64,000 bases of DNA, taken from Arthrobacter sp. MMS18-M83 (GTDB taxonomy: Bacteria; Actinomycetota; Actinomycetes; Actinomycetales; Micrococcaceae). Below are positions 24,374-33,572 of this stretch, in pieces (position 1 is the first letter of the stretch; every line of letters begins with the position of its first letter). The notes under the pieces are model-generated. The model was given only the letters and a program-made list of their open reading frames with translations, was not told the origin of the DNA and searched no databases. Location: positions 2,914,001 to 2,978,000 of the forward strand of contig NZ_CP113343.1 of assembly GCF_026683955.1 (NCBI RefSeq). The letters are read 5' to 3'. The position numbers and the translations under genes were made by a program.

Positions 24374-25687
24374 ATGTGGACAAACTGCCAGAATGGGTTG
24401 GTGACCCCCGCCTCAAGCACTTCCAAGAACACCAAGCCGCATTCCGGCGTTCCGGATATCCTCGTCGATGCTGAGATCGATGAGGTTCCCGCCGCCGAAC
24501 CCACGCAAGTCAAGACTCGCCGTGGACTGGTCTTCCTGGGGATCTGCCTGGTGCTCATCGGACTGAACCTACGGACGGTGTTCTCGAGCTTTTCGGCGGT
24601 CCTTCCGGAAGTTACTGCCGACGCCGGACTGCCGGGCTGGGCTGTGGTGGTGCTCACTACCGTGCCAGTGACGTTGTTGGGTTTTTTCGCGCCGCTCGCC
24701 CCGATTCTGGCGCGCCGTTTCGGTGCGGAGAGGGTGTTGCTCGGCGCGATGGCGGTGCTGACGGCCGGGCTGTTGCTGCGTCCCGTGGACCTCGCCGGTG
24801 CCGGACATTTGCCCGCCCTACTCGCCGGGACGGCAGGGTGTGGCGCCGCGATAGCCCTGTGCAACGTGCTTCTGCCCGGTGTGGTTAAGCGCGATTTCCC
24901 GCACCGGCTCGGACTCATGGGTGGCCTGTATACGACGGCGATCTGCGCTTCTGCCGCGCTGGGCGCCGGTTTCACCTACCCCGTGTTCACGGCTACCGGG
25001 CGATGGACCTCGGCGCTGTGGTTCTGGGCACTGCCCGCCGCCGTCGTACTTTTGCTTTTCTTGCCGCTGGCGATTCGTCAGCATCCCGTTCGCCACAACG
25101 CCGCCGACGGCGGTGCGAACGTTTGGCGTTCCGCCGTCGCCTGGCAGGTCACCATTTTCATGGTGCTGCAGGCCATGATGTCCTTCAGTGTGTTTGCCTG
25201 GCTGGCGCCGATTCTGCGTGATCGGGGGATCGACGGCGGGACGGCTGGCTTGATCGTGTCCGTGTCGATTGTGCTGCAAATGGTGGGTTCGTTCCTGGCA
25301 CCCGGGCTGGCCGCCCGTTTCAAGGACCAGCGCGTCATCAACACCCTGGTGGCCCTGATGACCGGTGGCGGCTTCGCCCTGAGCATCTTCGGCCCGACGG
25401 AACTGATCTGGCTCTGGACCGGGCTGCTGGGCCTGGGCCAGGGCAGCCTCACGGCCGTGGCTCTGACCATGATCATGCTGCGTACCCGTGATTCCCACAC
25501 GGCCGCGCATCTTTCAGGCATGATGCAGGGCGTCGGCTACGGGTTGGGGTCTACTGGAACGCTGTTGGTCGGCCAGTTGCACCAAGCTACGGGTGGCTTC
25601 GCGGCGGCCGGCATCCTGTTCCTCGTGGTGGGTTCGTTGGCTGCTTTCTTCGGTTTCCGCGCGGGCCGGAACCGTTACGTCGACTAA
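24374..25687 (+). CDS. MFS transporter of the CynX/NimT type
   Basis: A 437-residue permease with about 12 hydrophobic helices beginning at GLVFLGICLVLIGLNLRT, a segment typical of the CynX/NimT (cyanate/2-nitroimidazole transport) branch. The N-terminal 45 residues are hydrophilic. The ATG at 24374 is chosen because GGCGGAG lies 7 bases upstream and because an earlier ATG would lie inside trmB. The substrate is unknown; proteins of this group usually export small molecules. Confidence 0.82.
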   Translation: MWTNCQNGLVTPASSTSKNTKPHSGVPDILVDAEIDEVPAAEPTQVKTRRGLVFLGICLVLIGLNLRTVFSSFSAVLPEVTADAGLPGWAVVVLTTVPVTLLGFFAPLAPILARRFGAERVLLGAMAVLTAGLLLRPVDLAGAGHLPALLAGTAGCGAAIALCNVLLPGVVKRDFPHRLGLMGGLYTTAICASAALGAGFTYPVFTATGRWTSALWFWALPAAVVLLLFLPLAIRQHPVRHNAADGGANVWRSAVAWQVTIFMVLQAMMSFSVFAWLAPILRDRGIDGGTAGLIVSVSIVLQMVGSFLAPGLAARFKDQRVINTLVALMTGGGFALSIFGPTELIWLWTGLLGLGQGSLTAVALTMIMLRTRDSHTAAHLSGMMQGVGYGLGSTGTLLVGQLHQATGGFAAAGILFLVVGSLAAFFGFRAGRNRYVD

Positions 25688-25753
25688 CCCAAGTAACTAG
25701 CAGTAGGTGTCGTTATGAGGGCTCATAACGACACCTACTGCGAGTCAGTTGGG
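25688..25753. repeat. Family 2 palindromic repeat, copy A (66 bp)
   Basis: Exactly 66 bp. The inner arms 25700-25719 and 25722-25741 form a perfect 20-bp inverted repeat around GG; the outer arms begin CCCAA and end TTGGG. It sits between convergent genes directly after the TAA at 25685-25687. Confidence 0.9.
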
Positions 25754-25759
25754 TGAGTT

Positions 25760-27052
25760 TTAGTGCGTCAGGTCCTTGCCCTTGGTTTCCGGAATCGTGA
25801 AGGCGAACGCGATTCCGATGGCCAGCAGGATCACCGCGTAGACGTTGAACATGTTGGCCTGGCCGATGCTGCCCAACCAGGTCTGCAGGTACGGGGCAGT
25901 GCCGCCGAAAGCAGCCACGCAGATGGAGTACGGGACGCCGACGCCCACGGTACGGATCTTGGTGGGGAAGAGCTCGGCGTACACGGCCGGCACAATCGAG
26001 GCGCTGCCGGCGATGAAGAAGAGCATCACGGACATGCTGACGGCCAGCTGCCACGGAGAATCCTTCAGGAGCCACGTCATGGGGAAATGCAACAGGGCGG
26101 CGCCGGCAGAGCTCATGATCAGCACGGGTTTGCGGCCGATGCGGTCGGACAGCTTGCCCCAGAACGGGAGGGAGGCGATGAACGCGATGTTGCCGATGAC
26201 GCCTGCCCAGAGGGCTTCTCCGCGGTCCATCTTGAGGGTGGTTGCGGCATAGCTCGGCGCCACGACGCCCCAGATGTAGTAGACAACGGTGAGGCCGACG
26301 GTCAGGCCGATCACCTGCAGTGCCTGCTTGCGGTACTTGACGATCTGCGGCCACATGGGCTCTCGCTTTTCCTTCGGCGCTTCGGCTTCGAACGCCTCCG
26401 TCTCCTTCATCTTGGCGCGCATGACCAGGGCGTAGATGCCCAGGGCGCCGCCCACGAGGAACGGGATACGCCAACCCCATGCGTTCATGTCGACCTTGCT
26501 CAGGACCCCGGTCAGGACAGCGCCCAGCAAGGTTCCTGCGAGGATGCCGGCGGTGCCGGAGGTGTAGATGAGGGTCGCCCAGAAGCCGCGCTTTTCCTTG
26601 GGCGCCATTTCGGACAGATACGTTTGCGACGACGGCAACTCGCCACCATGGGCGAGGCCCTGGATGAGGCGGGCCACCAGAAGCATGACCGAGGCCAGGG
26701 CCCCGACGGCCTGGAACGTCGGCGCGATGCCGATCAGCAGGCTGCCGAAGGCCGCCAGGCCGACGGCGAATGTCATGGAGGTCTTGCGGCCGATCCTGTC
26801 ACCGATCCAACCAAAGACGAAGCCGCCGAACGGCCGGGCCACGAATCCGACGGCGAAGATCGCCAGGGTGGAGAGGACCGCGGACGTGGGGTCGGCATTG
26901 CTGAAGAGGGCGCTGGCAATGAAGGGCGAAAACGTGGCATAAATAGCCCAGTCGTACCATTCGACGGCGTTTCCGATGCCGGTGCCAATGAGGGTCCGCA
27001 GATGGGACTTGTGAACCTGAACGGTGGCTGATGCGCCTACGGTGGCGGTCAT
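25760..27052 (-). CDS. MFS transporter, metabolite:H+ symporter (MHS) family
   Basis: A 430-residue permease of the MHS group: GNAVEWYDWAIYATFSPFIA in helix 1, DRIGRKTSM in loop 2-3 and DRIGRKPVL in loop 8-9, with RLIQGLAHGGELPSSQTYL in helix 4. MHS proteins import organic acids or osmolytes. The ATG at 27052 has GGAG upstream. It lies 28 bases after the M20 hydrolase gene in the same operon, so it probably imports that enzyme's substrate. Confidence 0.9.
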   Translation of the reverse strand: MTATVGASATVQVHKSHLRTLIGTGIGNAVEWYDWAIYATFSPFIASALFSNADPTSAVLSTLAIFAVGFVARPFGGFVFGWIGDRIGRKTSMTFAVGLAAFGSLLIGIAPTFQAVGALASVMLLVARLIQGLAHGGELPSSQTYLSEMAPKEKRGFWATLIYTSGTAGILAGTLLGAVLTGVLSKVDMNAWGWRIPFLVGGALGIYALVMRAKMKETEAFEAEAPKEKREPMWPQIVKYRKQALQVIGLTVGLTVVYYIWGVVAPSYAATTLKMDRGEALWAGVIGNIAFIASLPFWGKLSDRIGRKPVLIMSSAGAALLHFPMTWLLKDSPWQLAVSMSVMLFFIAGSASIVPAVYAELFPTKIRTVGVGVPYSICVAAFGGTAPYLQTWLGSIGQANMFNVYAVILLAIGIAFAFTIPETKGKDLTH

Positions 27053-27080
27053 GTCTTGCTCCAAGTGGCTGGGGTGGTGG

Positions 27081-28310
27081 TTAGTTGCCGGCGGCGAGGG
27101 CGGCGATGCGGGACACTGCGAGCTCTGCGTAAAGCGCCGCACCGTCGGACAGGACGCCGTCGTCGAAGGTGGCGTAGGGGGAGTGGTTGAACGGTGAGGT
27201 GGTGTGGTCCACGCCCCGCGGCACGGCGCTGAGGCCCACGAACGTTCCCGGGACTTCGGCGAGGACCCGGGAGAAATCCTCCGAACCACTGATTGGCGTG
27301 GCCCAGCGGGAGAGCCGCGAATCGCCGAACATGCCGGAGATGACGTTCTCCGCGGTGTGGGTCTCGTCCTCGTCAGTGATGGTCATGGGGTATTCGCCGC
27401 GGTAGTCGACATCCACCTCAAGGCCATGTGCGGAGGCGATGCCCGTGAGGAGCTGCGGTATGGCGGTCATCATCCGGTCGCGGGAGGCTTCCGAGAAGGT
27501 GCGGATGGTGGCTTCGAAACGCGCAGATTCCGGGATGACGTTGCGCTTGGTACCGGCCTGCAGCAAGCCCACGGTCAGGACTACGGGATCGAACATGTTG
27601 AACTGCCGCGTGATCATGACCTGCAGCGCAGTCACCATTTCTGCGGCTGCCGTGACGGGATCCTTGGCCGAATGGGGCGCCGAACCGTGCCCGCCGGCAC
27701 CCAGGACCGTGACGAAAAGCCCGTCAGAGGCGCTCATCATCACTCCAGGCTTGGTGCAGAACTGGCCATACGGTTCCAGGGAGGAGAAGACATGCATGCC
27801 ATAGGCGGCGTCAACCCGGCGGCCTGCAGCGTCCAGGACGCCTTCGCGGATCATGTGGCCCGCGCCGTCGAAGCCTTCTTCGCCCGGTTGGAACATCAGG
27901 ACCACATCGCCGGCCAGCTGATGGCGCCGTTCGGCCAGCAGGGTAGCGGCTCCGGCGAGCATGGACGTGTGGAGGTCGTGGCCACAGGCGTGCATCGCGC
28001 CGTCGATCTTCGAGGAGAACTCGACGCCGGTGCGCTCCTGGACGGGGAGGCCGTCCATGTCGGCGCGGAGCAACACCGCTGGCTTCTGCGCTGAAGCGTG
28101 CGGCGCACCGGGTGCGGTGCCGCGCAAGACTGCCGTGACCGACGTCGTGCTCTCGCCGAGGGTGATTTCGTACGGGAGTCCGTCGAGGGCCTTGATCACC
28201 TTTTCCTGGGTGCGCGGGAGGTCCAGGCCGATTTCCGGGTTCTGGTGGAGCTCGTGGCGGAACCGGGCGATTTCTCCCTGCATCTCTTTGGCGTCTGCGG
28301 CGATCGACAT
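27081..28310 (-). CDS. M20-family amidohydrolase/aminoacylase
   Basis: A 409-residue M20D metallohydrolase with a di-metal site: HACGHDLHT (residues about 105-113) and QPGEEG (about 140), and the dimerisation domain with GGHGSAPHSAKDP. Relatives hydrolyse N-acyl amino acids, hippurate or IAA-amino acid conjugates. First gene of an operon with the MHS transporter, divergent from an Lrp-type regulator. Probably scavenges an amide-linked amino acid. Confidence 0.9.
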   Translation of the reverse strand: MSIAADAKEMQGEIARFRHELHQNPEIGLDLPRTQEKVIKALDGLPYEITLGESTTSVTAVLRGTAPGAPHASAQKPAVLLRADMDGLPVQERTGVEFSSKIDGAMHACGHDLHTSMLAGAATLLAERRHQLAGDVVLMFQPGEEGFDGAGHMIREGVLDAAGRRVDAAYGMHVFSSLEPYGQFCTKPGVMMSASDGLFVTVLGAGGHGSAPHSAKDPVTAAAEMVTALQVMITRQFNMFDPVVLTVGLLQAGTKRNVIPESARFEATIRTFSEASRDRMMTAIPQLLTGIASAHGLEVDVDYRGEYPMTITDEDETHTAENVISGMFGDSRLSRWATPISGSEDFSRVLAEVPGTFVGLSAVPRGVDHTTSPFNHSPYATFDDGVLSDGAALYAELAVSRIAALAAGN

Positions 28311-28352
28311 CTGCTCTCCTGTTTCCTGAACGTTTGGTAAGTACCCATAGTC

Positions 28353-28403
28353 ATTGTGGAGTGATTAGCCTCACAATCTTCTAAAGCCCTGAAAAAATTC
28401 AGG
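28353..28403. promoter_or_regulatory. Candidate operators in the amidohydrolase/Lrp intergenic region
   Basis: Two palindromes: ATTGTG...CACAAT (28353-28377) and CCTGAA-AAAA-TTCAGG (28388-28403, perfect 6-bp arms). Their place between the divergent regulator and target operon fits binding sites for the Lrp-type protein. Confidence 0.45.
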
Positions 28404-28453
28404 AACATGCCAGAATTAGCAGGATTCACGCACCGTCTAGGAGAGGATCGCTC

Positions 28454-29509
28454 ATGGAACTCAGTGAAGAGGACCTCCGGCTGATCAATGCCCTCCAGAT
28501 CTCGCCGCGGATCAGCTGGTCCGACGCCGCCGAAGTCCTCGACGTCCATGCCACTACGTTGGCCTCCAGATGGGACCGGCTGCGCGAGTCCGGAGCGGCT
28601 TGGACCACAGCGCACCTCATGGGCGATCCCAAGAATGCCTGCCTGGCACTGATAGACGTGGATTGCGAGATGCACCTCAGGCCCGAGGTCACGGCCGCGC
28701 TCGCTGCGATTCCGGAGGTCATCACGGTTGAGGAGGCCGCCAGCAACCGGGACCTCATGCTGACCGTGATCACCCAGGACCTGAGCGAGTTCAGCACCCG
28801 GCTATTGCCTCAGCTCAAGGAAATCCGGGGGCTCACCAAGTACCGGACCTCGCTCTGCACGCGGATCCACACCAGCGGCTATGCTTGGCGGCTCAACGTA
28901 CTTAGCCGGGCGGAGCAGCAGGCGCTGCGTGCCCTTGCCGGGCCGGAAGCGGCCAATCCGTCCGCCCCCTACGCGGCGGTGACCCCGCTGCCGGCGAGCC
29001 ACATGGCACTTCTTCCCTTCCTCGCCCGGGATGGCAGGGCCTCCGCCGCGGAAATCGCACGTGCCCTGGGGCGCCACCCTGCCACGGTGCAGCGGCAGCT
29101 CGGCCGCGTGCTCGCGAGCCGGATGCTGTCCTTCCGCTGCGAAATTGCCCAGAAATTCTCCGGCTTTCCCATGACGTGCCAGTGGTTCGCGAATGTTCCG
29201 GCGGGACAGCATGAAGCCGCGGCCGCCGAGCTACGGGCCATCAGGAACGTCCGGTTCACTGCCTCCACCACCGGCAGCACCAACTTTGTGATCATCATGT
29301 GGCTGCGTTCACTGGCAGAGATCATGGAGATGGAACTAGCAATCCAGCAGCGCATTCCCGGGATCGAACTCGTCGAAAGCGTCGTGATGCTGAGCACGGC
29401 CAAGCGGGTCGGCTGGATGCTGAACCCCGACTCGACGGCGACTGGCGCCGTCGTACCCACCGCCGCCGGTGGGCCGGTCCGCGCAATCGAGCTGACGACG
29501 ACGGCGTAA
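28454..29509 (+). CDS. Lrp/AsnC-family regulator with two DNA-binding units
   Basis: A 351-residue protein with two AsnC-type helix-turn-helix regions (LRLINALQISPRISWSDAAEV near the N-terminus and LLPFLARDGRASAAEIARAL near 190), each followed by a RAM-like ligand domain. This double Lrp layout is about twice the length of Lrp. Divergence from the amidohydrolase/transporter operon suggests it regulates that operon in response to an amino acid or conjugate. Confidence 0.85.
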   Translation: MELSEEDLRLINALQISPRISWSDAAEVLDVHATTLASRWDRLRESGAAWTTAHLMGDPKNACLALIDVDCEMHLRPEVTAALAAIPEVITVEEAASNRDLMLTVITQDLSEFSTRLLPQLKEIRGLTKYRTSLCTRIHTSGYAWRLNVLSRAEQQALRALAGPEAANPSAPYAAVTPLPASHMALLPFLARDGRASAAEIARALGRHPATVQRQLGRVLASRMLSFRCEIAQKFSGFPMTCQWFANVPAGQHEAAAAELRAIRNVRFTASTTGSTNFVIIMWLRSLAEIMEMELAIQQRIPGIELVESVVMLSTAKRVGWMLNPDSTATGAVVPTAAGGPVRAIELTTTA

Positions 29510-29537
29510 CTGCGGTACTCGCGGTGCGGAGCCCGGC

Positions 29538-30689
29538 CTAGAGGCCGGCGTTGTAGACGTCGAGTCCGAAGCGGTTCAGCCCAGGGGTGGCTGCGTAGCC
29601 GAGGTACGGAAGGGCGAAGGTGTCCTCAATGCTGGCCAGCAGGCTGTAGTGGTTGTAGGGGGTGGTGGACCAGGTGCCACCCTTGGTGAAGGGCGAGATG
29701 ACCAGGGCGCCGACGCGGCCGCCGCCCTGCCCCACGATCCCGGGAAGCGGGGAGTTCGGTCCCGGGCCTTCACCGCAGCACGCGCTGGCGTCCGATTGGG
29801 GGCTGTCGGATTCGTCGAAGGTGATCACCAGGACACCGTCTTGGCGGAACGCGGGAGACGAGGTGATCAGCGGAACATACTGCTTAAGCCATGCATCCGC
29901 GCTGGTCAGGCCCCCGGGCTGTCCGTCCACGCAAGGGGAATCGTGTCCGTCGTGGCAGAGGTTCGGGGTGATCATGGACAGGTTTGGGGTGGTGGAGGCA
30001 GAAGCAAGATCATTCTTCAGGGCGCCGAGGTCCACATCGTTCTTGGCGCAGTCCGGTGATCCCGTGATCCCGGCGAAGTAGACAAAGGGATTGTGGCGGG
30101 CGGCGTACTGGTCCCCGACCTTCGCCTTCTGGGTGTCATCAGGTGCGCCGAGGGCGGGGTGCCGGCATGGCGTACCCATGTCCTCCATGTAGCCTTTCCA
30201 GGTCTTCCCGGCTGCCGTCAATTGGCCGGCCACCGTGGGCACATCAGCCGGGAAGACGCAGCCATCTCCAACGGCCTGGCCAGGAGTTGCCGTCCCGGTC
30301 TTCACGAACGGGGAGTAGGTCTGGCAGTCTGCCTGCATCTGCGGGTTGGGGCCTTGTCCGGAAATCTGGGCGACGTAGTTCGGTTGGGAGTTGTGTGCGG
30401 TGCCGAAGTACTGGTTCAACAGGACGCCCTGGCTGCGCAGCGTGGTGGAAAGGTACGGCGCGGCCGAACTTGGTCCCCACGTGGTGTCGTAGCCCTTGTT
30501 TTCGAGATTGATCACGAACACATGCTTGGCGCCGGGGAGATAGCCCGCGCCCTGGGTCGTCGGGGGTTGGCTTGCTTGGGCCTGCGTCTGGTGGATGCCG
30601 AATGCAATACCGGAAACGGTCAGCAAGACAACCATCAGGGCCGCAAATCCGAGCCGGAGCCTGGAAATGGTGAAGGTTTTGAATGTCAT
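29538..30689 (-). CDS. Secreted phosphoesterase-family protein (acid phosphatase/phospholipase type)
   Basis: A 383-residue exported protein. A Sec-type signal peptide (helix LGFAALMVVLLTVSGIAFGI) ends near residue 38. The mature part has HVFVINLENKGYD at its start and VLVITFDESDSPQSDASACCG and PYNHYSLLASIEDTF further on, as in the PLC/AcpA phosphoesterase family. The ATG at 30689 overlaps the TGA of the preceding gene (ATGA), so the two are co-translated. Substrate unknown. Confidence 0.82.
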   Translation of the reverse strand: MTFKTFTISRLRLGFAALMVVLLTVSGIAFGIHQTQAQASQPPTTQGAGYLPGAKHVFVINLENKGYDTTWGPSSAAPYLSTTLRSQGVLLNQYFGTAHNSQPNYVAQISGQGPNPQMQADCQTYSPFVKTGTATPGQAVGDGCVFPADVPTVAGQLTAAGKTWKGYMEDMGTPCRHPALGAPDDTQKAKVGDQYAARHNPFVYFAGITGSPDCAKNDVDLGALKNDLASASTTPNLSMITPNLCHDGHDSPCVDGQPGGLTSADAWLKQYVPLITSSPAFRQDGVLVITFDESDSPQSDASACCGEGPGPNSPLPGIVGQGGGRVGALVISPFTKGGTWSTTPYNHYSLLASIEDTFALPYLGYAATPGLNRFGLDVYNAGL

Positions 30690-31951
30690 GGCAGGATCCA
30701 TCCGTCCGCAAGAGCTTTTTGTTTCAAACCGGCCCACTCTTCTTCCGCGGGCGGTCCGACGGGAGAACATGCCGGTCCAGCGACATAGGGGGGTACGAGG
30801 TACGTCGGGGCCGCGAGATTCGGTGCTGATTGGAAATCGAGCACCTCGGCGATGTTCCGGGCAGCGTTGTCCCGCGGCGTCAGGGGTTGGAGTCCCCAGC
30901 GCCACTCGATGGCCTTCAAGATTGAGGTGTGGTCGTACTTATCGTGTGCAACGTACCGCCTGCGGGCCCGGGGTGAAACCACCAAGGACGGGACGCGGAA
31001 GCCACGCCTGGCGGTATCCGGATTGGTGTCCGGTGCTGTTTCCGGCGGCACGTGGTCGTAGAATCCGCCCCACTCGTCGTAATTGACCACCAGCATCGTG
31101 TTGGCCCAGTTGGGGCTCTTGGTCACTGCGTTGTAGACCTCGGCCAGGAAGAGCTCGCCGGAGCGGATGTCAGCGTGCGGGTGGTCATCGCCGGAGGTTC
31201 CGCTGGATTCATCCATGAAGCGCGGATCCACGAAGGAGACTGCGGGAAGTTTCCCGGAACTACAATCGCTGAGGAATTCAGCGTAGGGCCTGGAGATTCC
31301 GAGGTACTTGGTTCCCCAGAGCGCGGTGAAGGGAATGTCGCCGTAGTAGTACTTGCCCTGTACGCCGGCAGCTGCCAGGCGGTCCCAAATCGTGGGCATG
31401 GTGCTGGTGACGGTCGAGTTGTGGAGCCTGTCTGTGGCCGCCGAGTGCTGATAGAAACGATTCGGATAGGTCTCGGCCATCGTGGCAGCGAAATAGCGGT
31501 CGCAGACGGTCCAGTCGGGGCCTGCCTGGCGCCAAAAGTCTATGTCGCTTGAGTCGTAGTACCCGACCGCGAATTCATCGTTCTCACCGGCTCGTAGCCA
31601 GCCATCGTTCTTGCCGTTGTTGAACTGGATCCGGCCGCCCTCATAAGAATGATCGGGGTCGGGATGGGCGCAGCCCTGGTAATCCGTCAGGTGGTGCGTC
31701 GTGTGGGGAATCCCGTAGCGGTCAATGTACGTCAGGCCGGATTGCTTTCCATCAGCCCCGGGCATCCAGCCAAGAAAATGGTCGAAGGAGCGGTTTTCCA
31801 TCATCACCACAATGATGTGGTCGATGCCCGAAGCGCCGGGTTGAGGGAGTGGGGTCGCAGCAGGAGCGGTTCCCATGGTCGCCCCGCTGACAAGCGTGGC
31901 GGCCGTGGCAGATCCGGCAACTGACAGGAAATTGCGTCTTGTGAAGTTCAC
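30686..31951 (-). CDS. Tat-exported phospholipase C-like phosphoesterase
   Basis: A 421-residue protein with a Tat signal (TRRNFLSVAG) and the phospholipase C/phosphoesterase start IDHIIVVMMENRSFDHFLG, where Glu and Asn bind metal. NYDEWGGFYDHVPPE and DKYDHTSILKAIEWRWG are further family signatures. Probably hydrolyses phosphodiesters outside the cell to release phosphate. Its short length (no C-terminal duplicated domain) separates it from large hemolytic PLCs. The upstream region contains GTTCACC-like words, but I do not call a Pho box. Confidence 0.88.
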   Translation of the reverse strand: MNFTRRNFLSVAGSATAATLVSGATMGTAPAATPLPQPGASGIDHIIVVMMENRSFDHFLGWMPGADGKQSGLTYIDRYGIPHTTHHLTDYQGCAHPDPDHSYEGGRIQFNNGKNDGWLRAGENDEFAVGYYDSSDIDFWRQAGPDWTVCDRYFAATMAETYPNRFYQHSAATDRLHNSTVTSTMPTIWDRLAAAGVQGKYYYGDIPFTALWGTKYLGISRPYAEFLSDCSSGKLPAVSFVDPRFMDESSGTSGDDHPHADIRSGELFLAEVYNAVTKSPNWANTMLVVNYDEWGGFYDHVPPETAPDTNPDTARRGFRVPSLVVSPRARRRYVAHDKYDHTSILKAIEWRWGLQPLTPRDNAARNIAEVLDFQSAPNLAAPTYLVPPYVAGPACSPVGPPAEEEWAGLKQKALADGWILP

Positions 31952-32090
31952 CCCAAGAGTCGATCACGGAATGATTACGGGGACAATCGATAGTTGGCTA
32001 TTTAATAAAGTGTTCGCCAACAGTTAATTTCAGGTGAACGTTAATCACTTGAATGGATTTTCATGGTGGCCCCAACCTCGTTTGGGCTTC

Positions 32091-32096
32091 TAGGCT
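32091..32096 (+). promoter_or_regulatory. -10 element of a probable leaderless transcript
   Basis: TAGGCT lies 6 bases before the ATG at 32103, the geometry expected for a leaderless mRNA. The same hexamer occurs 7 bases before the starts at 39871 and 61096 on the other strand. Confidence 0.5.
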
Positions 32097-32102
32097 GGGA
32101 TG

Positions 32103-33572
32103 ATGACTAGCCACGACGCGACAGCCGGCATCCTGCAACGCCCCTACCTTTTGGCCACCGTGGGTTCCTGCGCGCTGGTCTTCCTGGCAGCCTTCGAATC
32201 CATGGCCGTCACCACCATCATGCCGGTGGTGAGCCGTGAACTGAATGGCGCCGGACTCTATGCCCTGGCGTTCGCTGGGCCCCTCGCCACGAGCGTCATT
32301 GGGATGGTTGTCGCAGGGAATTGGGCGGACCGGCGTGGTCCGGCCGCTCCGCTGTACGCGTCTGTAGCGCTGTTCGCAGCAGGACTGCTTATCGCCGGCA
32401 CCGCGGTTTCCATGCCGATGCTCGTCGCTGGGCGGCTCGTCCAAGGCCTCGGCATCGGCGCCATGACGGTCGCACTGTACGTGGTGATTGCAAGGGTTTA
32501 CCCCGCCAGGCTGCACGCCCAGGTCTTTGCAGCGTTCTCGGCGGCCTGGGTCATACCTTCGATGATCGGGCCTTTCGCTGCCGGCGTGGTTGCCCAGTTG
32601 AGCAGCTGGCACTGGGTTTTCCTGGGCGTCGTCGGTCTGGTGGTTCCGGCGTTGGCAATGATCCTGCCTGCCATGCGCGGCATGCGTTCCGCACCGGGCG
32701 TGCGCGAGGCAGGTTCCCCGAAGACCGGGCTGCGCCAAGCAAAGCCCAACGCAGCGGAGGTCCCTTGGGCGTTCGGCCGCATGGGATGGGCCGCGCTCGC
32801 AGCCCTTTCCGTCCTCGGCCTGAACCTGTCCGGGCAGGTGCCCGGCGTGGGCTGGGTGATCGCCGCCGTCGCGCTCGTCATCGCGATGCTGGCCGTGAAG
32901 CCATTGGTTCCCCGCGGCACCCTCGGCGCACACCGCGGATTGCCGAGCGTCATCCTGATGCGTGGAATCGCCTCGGCCGCGTTCTTCGGCGCCGAGGTCT
33001 ACGTTCCGTACCTTCTCACGGAGCGGTACTCCTTCACCCCGGCGTTCGCCGGACTCGCGCTGACCGGATCGGCCCTCGCCTGGGCAGGAGCGTCCGCTGT
33101 CCAGGGCCGGCTGGGTTCCAGGCTCGGGAATGCCTTGGCTGTCCGGATCGGTTCTGCGCTGGTTCTTGGTTCCGTGGCCGTTGTCCTTGTGACCACGGTG
33201 TTCGTCTGGCCGGCCGCGGTGGCGATTGCAGGCTGGCTCTTCGCTGGCGCCGGTATGGGACTGATGTACCCGCGCCTAAGCGTCATGACCCTGGCCCTCT
33301 CGCGCCCCGAGGACCAAGGCTTCAACAGTTCGGCAATGTCCATCGCCGATTCCCTCGGAGGCGCCCTTTCGCTCGCCGTGACGGGACTCGTCTTCAGTGC
33401 GCTGACGACGACGGTGGCCTCCTTCGCAGGCGTCTTCGCACTGACGTCCGGGATCGCCGTCGTCGGACTCATCATTGCGCCGCGCGTGGTGGGCAGGCGA
33501 CCTTCGGGCGGTCCGCGTGGTCAGGGCGCGGAGGCTCACCGCGCCGAGGAAGCCGACGACGTAAGAGCCTAA
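32103..33572 (+). CDS. MFS multidrug-type transporter (14-helix/DHA2-like)
   Basis: A 489-residue permease with about 13-14 hydrophobic segments. Motifs: helix 1 ALVFLAAFESMAVTTIMP, loop 2-3 GNWADRRGP, helix 5 SAAWVIPSMIGPFAAG. Resembles DHA2-type drug exporters; substrate unknown. The start at 32103 (second of two adjacent ATG codons) is favoured by the leaderless -10 geometry; 32100 is the alternative. The stop overlaps the convergent methyltransferase stop by about 4 bases. Confidence 0.82.
   Translation: MTSHDATAGILQRPYLLATVGSCALVFLAAFESMAVTTIMPVVSRELNGAGLYALAFAGPLATSVIGMVVAGNWADRRGPAAPLYASVALFAAGLLIAGTAVSMPMLVAGRLVQGLGIGAMTVALYVVIARVYPARLHAQVFAAFSAAWVIPSMIGPFAAGVVAQLSSWHWVFLGVVGLVVPALAMILPAMRGMRSAPGVREAGSPKTGLRQAKPNAAEVPWAFGRMGWAALAALSVLGLNLSGQVPGVGWVIAAVALVIAMLAVKPLVPRGTLGAHRGLPSVILMRGIASAAFFGAEVYVPYLLTERYSFTPAFAGLALTGSALAWAGASAVQGRLGSRLGNALAVRIGSALVLGSVAVVLVTTVFVWPAAVAIAGWLFAGAGMGLMYPRLSVMTLALSRPEDQGFNSSAMSIADSLGGALSLAVTGLVFSALTTTVASFAGVFALTSGIAVVGLIIAPRVVGRRPSGGPRGQGAEAHRAEEADDVRA

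Noticed and set aside
30093..30788. Plus-strand frame opposite the phosphoesterase gene
   Set aside because: Antisense to a clearly recognised exported protein; no homology seen.
31952..32090. Pho box upstream of the phospholipase C-like gene
   Set aside because: Only single GTTCACC-like words are present, with no direct repeat at the expected 11-base spacing.
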